Source: Candidatus Hestiella acidicharens
Lineage (GTDB): Archaea; Thermoproteota; Thermoprotei_A; Sulfolobales; Acidilobaceae
DNA length: 14,157 bases
Reading direction: 5' to 3'
NCBI GenBank assembly: GCA_015523575.1
Contig: WAJZ01000057.1
Location: forward strand, 1-14,157
The notes under the pieces are model-generated. The model was not told the origin of the DNA. It worked only from the letters and a program-made list of their open reading frames with translations, and ran no database searches. Below are positions 7,438 to 12,032 of the stretch, in pieces. Made by a program: the position numbers and the translations under genes. Numbering within the stretch: the stretch's first letter is position 1; the number at the start of each line of letters is the position of its first letter.

Positions 7438-7477
7438 GTATCGCAGTTAATAAACTAGACCTTGTTATTAATATATA

Positions 7478-7493
7478 TCTGTATATGTACAGA
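7478..7493. promoter_or_regulatory. 16-bp palindrome upstream of glnA (candidate operator)
   Basis: TCTGTA-TATG-TACAGA is a perfect inverted repeat with 6-base arms (7478-7483 and 7488-7493). It abuts the glnA BRE/TATA element and lies between glnA and the divergent regulator gene. A dimeric regulator bound here would sit on or next to the TBP/TFB site. Which protein binds is unknown; the adjacent AbrB-type regulator or an Lrp-type protein are candidates. Confidence 0.5.
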
Positions 7494-7506
7494 AAGGCTT
7501 ATTAAC
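7493..7506 (+). promoter_or_regulatory. glnA promoter (BRE/TATA)
   Basis: AAAGG followed by CTTATTAA (7498-7505) predicts transcription near 7528 and a short leader containing the SD GTGAGG (7532-7537). The same AAAGGCTT core recurs in the ferredoxin promoter, supporting it as this organism's promoter pattern. Confidence 0.5.
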
Positions 7507-7541
7507 TAACGGACTACAGTATATCACGCCTGTGAGGGCAG

Positions 7542-8903
7542 TTGGGTACGCGTGACGGTATTGATTTTGTAGACGTGCAGTATGTAGACCTTGTTGGCTT
7601 TTTGAGAACCGTAACAATACCTTACAGGACATATGCAAGCAAAAAACCTAGCTATGTAGCGACATTTGATGGAAGTAGTGTTGAAGGCTTTGAGAAGATA
7701 AACAAGAGTGATATGTTCCTAAAACCAGATGAAAACACGTTTTCACCTATACCATGGGATCAGAGAAAAGCTAGGGTGCTATCAGAAATATATAATTATA
7801 AACATGAAAGATATGAAAAGGATCCTAGGCTTATAGCTAAAAAGACTGATGAGTATATAAGAAGCCTAAATTTTAAACCTCTTGTTGGGGCCGAGATGGA
7901 GTTCTTTATACTAAGCTCTATTGATGTTGATGTAGAAAACAAGGCTAGGGGCATGGGATACTATTTAACCTCCCTTGAACAGGCCTGGGATACTTCAGGG
8001 ATTCCATTGATGATAAAGAAATCTTATCATATGACCGAGCCGAGTGATAGGATAGCTGGTATCAGAGTAAAGATCTTAGATGCGTTAAAAGATATGGGGT
8101 ATGGGTTTCAGGCTTCCCATCATGAAGTTGCTGTTTCGCAAAGCGAAGTGAGCCTTGAGGCCGGAGATCCACTCTTCATAGGCGATGAAATAATATCATT
8201 TAAATATATTGCTAGAAACATAGCTTCCCAGAATGGGCTTTCGGCTATATTCATGCCAAAGCCGCTATATGGTGATAATGGAAGTGGGTTGCACTTTCAT
8301 ATAAGCCTATGGGATTGCAATGAAAGTAAGAACCTCTTTATTGATGAAAGAGAAGATGAAATATCGCAGGTAGCTAGATACTTCATTGGAGGAATTTTAT
8401 ATCATGGTAGGAGCCTTGCAGCATTTGTAGCGCCAACTACAAACAGCTACAAGAGGCTTGTACCAGGATTTGAAGCACCCATATATTTGGTATGGGGGCA
8501 TAGTAACAGAACTGTCGCTATAAGAATCCCATCATTTTCGAACAAAGGGAGTTCTGCGAGGATAGAATTCAGGAGCCCAGATCCTTCCTGCAATCCATAC
8601 TTTGCAATCTCTGCGACATTATTGGCTGGAATTGATGGTATCAAGAAAAAAATAGATCCTGGAGACCCTTACGAAGATGACATTTATCAGGCAACCCCAA
8701 AGGAGCTTTACGAAAAGTCTATTAGAACACTACCAAAAAGCCTTGATGAAGCACTAGATGAATTGGAAAGTGACCATGAATACCTAAAGCCAATCTTTAG
8801 TAAGTATCTATTAGAAAGCTACATAGAGGCCAAAAGAAGGGAAAGTAACACAGTAAGAGCCATACCACATCCTTATGAAGTTTACATGTATTCAAATCTG
8901 TGA
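7542..8903 (+). CDS. glnA: Glutamine synthetase, type I
   Basis: This 453-residue enzyme makes glutamine from glutamate, ammonia and ATP, as a dodecamer in the cytoplasm. All main active-site elements are present: FDGSSVEGF (42-50) and NKSDM from the N-terminal beta-grasp, GAEMEFF with E118/E120, HHEVAVSQSE with E195/E202, NGSGLHFH with H251/H253, NSYKRLVPGFE with R305 and E311, NRTVAIR with R323/R328, and RIEFRSPDPSCNPY with E342/R344. These match the metal, glutamate and nucleotide ligands of the Salmonella enzyme. The usual LPPEE context of the adenylylation loop is replaced by DIYQATPKE, so adenylylation control is unlikely. TTG at 7542 is the only possible start after the in-frame stop at 7533 and has a GTGAGG SD. 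No second glutamate-metabolism gene lies alongside; the divergent gene is a regulator. Confidence 0.96.
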   Translation: MGTRDGIDFVDVQYVDLVGFLRTVTIPYRTYASKKPSYVATFDGSSVEGFEKINKSDMFLKPDENTFSPIPWDQRKARVLSEIYNYKHERYEKDPRLIAKKTDEYIRSLNFKPLVGAEMEFFILSSIDVDVENKARGMGYYLTSLEQAWDTSGIPLMIKKSYHMTEPSDRIAGIRVKILDALKDMGYGFQASHHEVAVSQSEVSLEAGDPLFIGDEIISFKYIARNIASQNGLSAIFMPKPLYGDNGSGLHFHISLWDCNESKNLFIDEREDEISQVARYFIGGILYHGRSLAAFVAPTTNSYKRLVPGFEAPIYLVWGHSNRTVAIRIPSFSNKGSSARIEFRSPDPSCNPYFAISATLLAGIDGIKKKIDPGDPYEDDIYQATPKELYEKSIRTLPKSLDEALDELESDHEYLKPIFSKYLLESYIEAKRRESNTVRAIPHPYEVYMYSNL

Positions 8904-8918
8904 ACTACCGTTCCCCGC

Positions 8919-8979
8919 CTATAGCTCTGCGTTTGAGGAGCCATTAGTGAAGCTTGGCACCTTTCCGCAGCAACTATAG
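8919..8979 (+). other. Foldable nested hairpin directly 3' of glnA (structured 3' UTR, terminator or ncRNA)
   Basis: Nested complementary blocks are visible: CTATAG 8919-8924 with 8974-8979; TGCG 8928-8931 with CGCA 8966-8969; GG-A-GCCA 8937-8943 with TGGC-A-CC 8955-8961. The closing loop is 11 bases (8944-8954). The region is more G+C rich than its surroundings and is followed by a T-rich stretch (8981-8997). It starts 16 bases after the glnA stop. A transcription terminator, an RNA-stabilising 3' structure or a small RNA are possible. A guide-RNA identity is not supported by clear box motifs. Confidence 0.35.
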
Positions 8980-9035
8980 CTTATTTTAGTAGCTTTTACA
9001 AGCCTTTCCCTCGTTATTAATTGGCGAGCGATTCA

Positions 9036-9194
9036 ATGCTTGTGTTTGAGGGAAAGATATCTAGGTGGGGGCGTAGAGGATATGTTATCTACACACCAAG
9101 AGGATATGAAAGTATAGTTGAGGGGTATTATGAGAAGCAATTCTTGTCGTTATTAAGAAAGGTGTTAGTCCATGATAAGAGAAGGAAGAATTGA
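9036..9194 (+). CDS. Tiny ORF, 52 residues, unknown; possibly decayed
   Basis: ATG at 9036 opens 52 codons. The product begins MLVFEGKISRWGRRGYVIYT and continues with a charged region ending in DKRRKN. The beginning has an alternating basic/hydrophobic beta pattern that resembles the first strands of AbrB/antitoxin-type proteins, but the similarity is weak. No clear SD is present. Its TGA overlaps the TTG that could start a second ORF in the -1 frame, so the two could be a coupled pair or one gene broken by a frameshift. Confidence 0.3.
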   Translation: MLVFEGKISRWGRRGYVIYTPRGYESIVEGYYEKQFLSLLRKVLVHDKRRKN

Positions 9195-9340
9195 TACACT
9201 CACCCTTCATATTCAAGCTAGCAGAGCTGGTAGCGAAGGATACGAGATTGAATAGACATACAGCTTCAGCATACGTTTTGGCACTAGAATATCTAGGATT
9301 GAAACCTAAAGGAGTTATCAGAACCTTAAAAGACCCATAA
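9191..9340 (+). CDS. Tiny ORF, 49 residues, overlapping the previous one
   Basis: The frame opens after a TAA at 9176-9178, with TTG 9191 as the first plausible start and a purine-rich AGAAGGA upstream. The peptide is helical and basic, with LAELVAKDTRLNRHTASAY followed by VLALEYLGLKPKGVIRTLKDP. The start overlaps the stop of the 9036 ORF (TTGA). The amino-acid composition looks coding. Family unknown. It may be the second half of a single gene of about 100 residues, split by a -1 frameshift. Confidence 0.3.
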   Translation: MIHSPFIFKLAELVAKDTRLNRHTASAYVLALEYLGLKPKGVIRTLKDP

Positions 9341-9488
9341 AGTAAAAACTGCTAACAATTTTAAGGGCTTCAGGAAGGACTTGATTGCCCCTTAACGAGA
9401 AGAGACCCTTCTGCTTGACTTCTTTGATTTCCCCGATTGTTATATTGTCTATCCTGCTTACCAAGCAATATTTAACGACATAGCCCAT
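9318..9488 (-). CDS. Tiny ORF, 56 residues, possibly leaderless
   Basis: ATG at 9488 gives 56 codons with a plausible composition: a short beta-like start (MGYVVKYCLVSRID), a charged helix (GEIKEVKQKG) and a hydrophobic end. TTTTTATA on the minus strand (9511-9518) lies at the right distance for a leaderless transcript from this ATG, but the same T-tracts also serve as the ferredoxin terminator, so the promoter reading is uncertain. The 3' end overlaps the opposite-strand 9191-9340 ORF by 23 bases. No family recognised. Confidence 0.25.
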   Translation of the reverse strand: MGYVVKYCLVSRIDNITIGEIKEVKQKGLFSLRGNQVLPEALKIVSSFYFMGLLRF

Positions 9489-9525
9489 GTTTGATCCATG
9501 AAACTATCTCTATAAAAATTTTATT

Positions 9526-9539
9526 AAAAAATTAAAAAA
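9526..9539 (-). terminator. Oligo-T terminator of the ferredoxin gene
   Basis: Immediately after the ferredoxin stop, the minus strand reads TTTTTTAATTTTTT (complement of 9526-9539), followed by more T-rich sequence. Runs of T downstream of a stop codon are the usual archaeal intrinsic termination signal. Confidence 0.6.
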
Positions 9540-9544
9540 GATGA

Positions 9545-9784
9545 TTATGCCGGTTCAACGTGTATGATCTGAGTTGGACAGCTCTGTGCAGCTGAATCAA
9601 CACAATCCTTTAGGTCATCAGGTACGAAGCCTTCTGCTCTGTTGTCTGGGTCTTTTCTCCACTTTGCAATGATCTGGGACTTTCCATCATCATCAGCCAT
9701 TTCAAATACGTCACCGCACAGGCTTACACAGACCATATCTGCTATACAATTATCCCTTGGATCTATAGTTACCCTCAAGGTCAA
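9545..9784 (-). CDS. Single-cluster ferredoxin with Asp ligand (Pyrococcus type)
   Basis: This 79-residue electron carrier matches the layout of Pyrococcus furiosus ferredoxin. The cluster motif is C13-x2-D16-x2-C19 with C69-P70 as the remote ligand. C23 and C61 lie where the Pyrococcus protein forms its disulfide. Asp in place of the second Cys usually gives a [4Fe-4S] cluster that readily loses one iron to become [3Fe-4S]. It probably serves ferredoxin-dependent 2-oxoacid or aldehyde oxidoreductases in the cytoplasm. An acidic insert (MADDDGKSQ) and a helix around W42-R49 precede the second half. The TTG at 9784 is preceded by GGGTGA (SD core GGTGA, 9791-9795) and a good promoter. An ATG at 9789 is out of frame. 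It is a monocistronic gene with gene-poor DNA on both sides. Confidence 0.92.
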   Translation of the reverse strand: MTLRVTIDPRDNCIADMVCVSLCGDVFEMADDDGKSQIIAKWRKDPDNRAEGFVPDDLKDCVDSAAQSCPTQIIHVEPA

Positions 9785-9826
9785 CCCATATCACCCTATT
9801 TTCCAAAAATCTAATTAGGATTAGCA

Positions 9827-9840
9827 GTATAAAAGCCTTT
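9827..9840 (-). promoter_or_regulatory. Ferredoxin promoter (BRE/TATA)
   Basis: The minus strand reads AAAGGC then TTTTATAC, a strong BRE/TATA pair. It predicts transcription near 9804 and a leader of about 20 bases that carries the GGTGA SD (9791-9795). Confidence 0.6.
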
Positions 9841-10399
9841 ATTATAAAAACGTTTTAAAAACATTAGATAAATAAACTCAATCCTTTATAATTTAGTGGG
9901 AAAATATATAGAAAGGTTTGTACACTTCTACCTCCCATTTTAGACTAAAATAACTAAAATATGTCCAGGGAGAGTTTGTTTATTATTTAGTTTAATTGCA
10001 ACTTTCATAAAGCTTTGTATCATGGTTTTGTATTACTAGGTATTGTATTTTTCTATCTTCGTTTAGAAGGCTCAATGATGAATAACGAAAACTCCACAAG
10101 TCTTCTGCCTTAAAAGCATACGTTAGATGCTTTAAGATATTAAGAAGTTTTCTGAACTTATTTACTATTAACTATGGGGCTATGACGGTTTAAAAGGCTC
10201 TACTTATTGCTATTCATAAAACATTAAGATAATATGGTAAAGCAACTTGAGCTTTAGTTTTAACGCTATTATTTATGACTAACTATTAATGTTTACAAAA
10301 TAGCTCAATCTATATATAAAGAAACTGCTATACAAAATTGCCTCTATTATTCCAATATATAGAAATATGGGGCTCATTCTATTTACCTCAAAAGATATC
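9841..10399. other. A+T-rich DNA with no gene recognised
   Basis: Both strands are cut by frequent stops; the longest ATG-started frames are under about 30 codons (for example a 27-residue minus-strand frame within 9948-10034). No RNA gene, array or terminal repeat of a mobile element is visible. It could be promoter-distal spacer or a heavily decayed insertion. Confidence 0.5.
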
Positions 10400-10601
10400 A
10401 TGACCTCCACGTGGCTTGTAGTCAATAATGAATAATAGATAGAGGTGCAACCTAGAGAGGTCTATAATGACTTATTGCGGGAAACGGTCAAGTAGATACT
10501 CTACACAGTTAAAGATGGAAAAATAAGAATGGCAATACTATAAGCAATACTTAGAGTTCAATTAGCAAGGGTGTGGCTTAAAAGAAAAGCTATGTTGCAA
10601 T
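10400..10601 (+). pseudogene. Possible decayed reading frame
   Basis: One frame reads as protein-like segments separated by single stops: MTSTWLVVNNE, then IEVQPREVYNDLLRETVK, ILYTVKDGKIRMAIL, and AILRVQLARVWLKRKAMLQ. The segments are amphipathic and charged as in real proteins, unlike the surrounding AT-rich DNA. The stops (10433-10438, 10496-10498, 10541-10543, 10599-10601) suggest a gene remnant. A mobile-element or small regulator origin is possible; no family was recognised. Confidence 0.25.
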
Positions 10602-10626
10602 AGGTTGAGACTTAAACTTGATGAGC

Positions 10627-10646
10627 CTTGATGGTTTTTCATCAAG
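10627..10646. repeat. Short perfect hairpin CTTGATG-loop-CATCAAG
   Basis: Arms 10627-10633 and 10640-10646 pair over 7 bases around the loop GTTTTT. Another copy of CTTGATG lies just upstream (10617-10623). It lies about 37 bases before the PAC2 gene's TATA element, so it could be an operator or the end of an upstream transcript. Confidence 0.35.
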
Positions 10647-10682
10647 ACTGGGATGGATGAAAGTCCTAAGCGTTGCTATGAG

Positions 10683-10692
10683 CTTATATAAG
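10683..10692 (+). promoter_or_regulatory. Promoter of the PAC2-hsp20 unit
   Basis: CTTATATAAG, a self-complementary TATA-like element, predicts transcription near 10714 and a leader of about 40 bases. That is long for this window, where most leaders look under 25 bases. Confidence 0.5.
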
Positions 10693-10731
10693 ATGATTGA
10701 AACAAAATACCTAGGGAGAAGGGTATTTCGG

Positions 10732-10761
10732 TCCCATATCTAAAAGGGGATAAAAATGGGA
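10732..10761 (+). promoter_or_regulatory. Inverted repeat pairing the PAC2 start codon with its leader
   Basis: TCCCAT at 10732-10737 is complementary to ATGGGA at 10756-10761, which contains the ATG. The 18-base loop contains the GGGGAT SD-like sequence. In RNA this would hide the start codon and could open at high temperature. Confidence 0.25.
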
Positions 10762-11532
10762 TATTCACTTGAAGAGGAGATGCATGGATACAACTTTATT
10801 GAGTATGAAGAGTTAGGGAAACCTAGGTACCTCATACTTGGTCTACCAGATGCCGGTATTATAGGACCCATAGTAGCAAGCCATATGGTAAAATCGCTGG
10901 GCATGAAAGACGTAATTGGAATAGAGAGCTATACTTACATACCCCCAGCAGCAATAATAAAAGAAGGTAACATAAAGTATCCCATGAGAATTTATGTCAA
11001 GGATGATATTTCGGTGCTGGTAACTGACATATCTCCCGTGCCTTCCGGTATAGTGCCTCTGGCTTCGGCCATTGTAGAGTTTGCAAGAAAAAGAGGGTTT
11101 GAGTATCTAATAGGCATTAGTGGAATAGGTAACCCTTCTAGGGCAGAAATAGAGAAACCGAACGTCTATTGGCTTGCCACTACCCATGATTCCTCTAAGC
11201 TTGTAGAAAAAATCTCAAGCGAGGTGAAACTCTTCCCAGACGGTATAATAGTAGGTCCCTATGCAGTAATATTAAAGGAATCTGCGAAGAGGAGGGTAAA
11301 TAGCCTTTTGTTACTGGCAGATGCGTTTATAGAGATACCAGATCCGGAGGCAGCCGCAGAAATAACTAAGGTGATATCAAAGATAATTAATGTAGAGATA
11401 GACGTTTCACAGTTGCTCCAAGAAGCTGAAACCCTAAGGCTTAGGCTACAAGGATTGGCAAAGGAGACTAAAAACGCTTTGGCAAGAGTAGGGAAAGGAT
11501 ATGAGTACAGGACACCCCTTATCTATAGTTAA
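10756..11532 (+). CDS. PAC2-family proteasome assembly chaperone/activator (PbaB-like), with HbYX tail
   Basis: This 258-residue protein has the PAC2 (PF09754-type) core: YLILGLPDAGIIGPIVASHM near 25-44, GIESYTYIPPAAIIKEG, a LVTDISPVPSG strand-loop, YLIGISGIGNPSRAEIEKP and FPDGIIVGPYAVILKESAKR. After about residue 185 come Asp/Pro-rich and coiled-coil helices (SQLLQEAETLRLRLQGLAKE). It ends in I256-Y257-S258, which fits the hydrophobic-Tyr-any (HbYX) motif used to dock into the proteasome alpha ring. Archaeal PbaB, a PAC2 homologue, has such a tail and acts in proteasome assembly and as an ATP-independent activator. The start ATG follows GGGGAT. The hsp20 gene starts 15 bases downstream, so the two form an operon. 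The PAC2 assignment is firm; PbaB function is inferred from the tail. Confidence 0.87.
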   Translation: MGYSLEEEMHGYNFIEYEELGKPRYLILGLPDAGIIGPIVASHMVKSLGMKDVIGIESYTYIPPAAIIKEGNIKYPMRIYVKDDISVLVTDISPVPSGIVPLASAIVEFARKRGFEYLIGISGIGNPSRAEIEKPNVYWLATTHDSSKLVEKISSEVKLFPDGIIVGPYAVILKESAKRRVNSLLLLADAFIEIPDPEAAAEITKVISKIINVEIDVSQLLQEAETLRLRLQGLAKETKNALARVGKGYEYRTPLIYS

Positions 11533-11547
11533 AAGGGGGTGTCGAGA

Positions 11548-12015
11548 TTGGCATTCTACGACAAATATGAAGATATTAGGAAAATGATAATGAGGATTAT
11601 AAGGGAGATGGTTATAGACGCTGAGGATATGGACTACTTCCTAGAAGGCATACTAGATAAAATGGAAAACTCTATGAGGGCGGACATGCTATTAAACCAA
11701 AGATTGGACGAGAGCTCGATGGGGTATCTAACACCTATAATAAGCATAAACGAAGGTAGGGATGAGCTTATTATAACAATAGACCTCCCAGGTAGCGATC
11801 CTGGAACGATTTCCGTAGATGTTATGCCAGACAAGATATCAATAGAAGCTAAGATAAAGGAAGAAATTGTGAGAAAGGCATTCGGCCAAGCATATTGGGC
11901 TAATAAGATAAAGGAGTATAGAGGAGTATATGACCTCCCTCATATAGTAGATCCGAAAAGCGTTGTTGTTAAAAAGAAGAATGGAATATTAATTATAAGA
12001 GTTAAAAAGGCTTAA
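11548..12015 (+). CDS. Small heat-shock protein Hsp20 (alpha-crystallin domain)
   Basis: An ATP-independent holdase chaperone. An N-terminal helical region (about 1-55, Met-rich, with DMDYFLEGILDKMENSM) precedes the alpha-crystallin domain (about 60-155), recognisable by DELIITIDLPG, ISVDVMPDKISIEAK and the terminal NGILIIRVKK, the A-x-x-x-N-G-(V/I)-L consensus. The protein stops at once after that strand, so the usual C-terminal I-x-I tail that links dimers into large oligomers is missing. GTG 11539 lies inside GGGGGTG, which reads much better as the SD for TTG 11548 (6-base spacing), giving 155 residues; the longer form would have 158. It lies 15 bases after the PAC2 gene in the same unit and converges with the Fe-S oxidoreductase with a 17-base gap. 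Confidence 0.9.
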   Translation: MAFYDKYEDIRKMIMRIIREMVIDAEDMDYFLEGILDKMENSMRADMLLNQRLDESSMGYLTPIISINEGRDELIITIDLPGSDPGTISVDVMPDKISIEAKIKEEIVRKAFGQAYWANKIKEYRGVYDLPHIVDPKSVVVKKKNGILIIRVKKA

Positions 12016-12032
12016 AGATTGCTTGATTATCC

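Larger units (their letters stand above)
8904..9544. other. Gene-poor stretch between glnA and the ferredoxin gene
   Basis: This stretch holds the foldable element after glnA, two overlapping tiny plus-strand ORFs, one tiny minus-strand ORF, and the T-tract terminator of the ferredoxin gene. No recognisable gene of normal size, RNA gene or repeat was found. Frames with coding-like composition broken by stops suggest it includes gene remnants. Confidence 0.5.

Noticed and set aside
8919..9000. H/ACA guide RNA reading of the hairpin after glnA
   Set aside because: The internal loops are small and the nearest ACA lies about 20 bases after the stem rather than directly next to it, and no convincing K-turn is present.
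10072..10160. C/D-box guide RNA candidate starting at ATGATGA
   Set aside because: The nearest CTGA is about 80 bases away, too far for an archaeal C/D guide, and no internal D'/C' pair is visible.
10617..10670. C/D-box guide RNA candidate (TTGATGA followed by GGATGA)
   Set aside because: C-box-like words are present but no CTGA D or D' box occurs at the right spacing on either strand; the repeated TTGATG is better explained by the simple hairpin.
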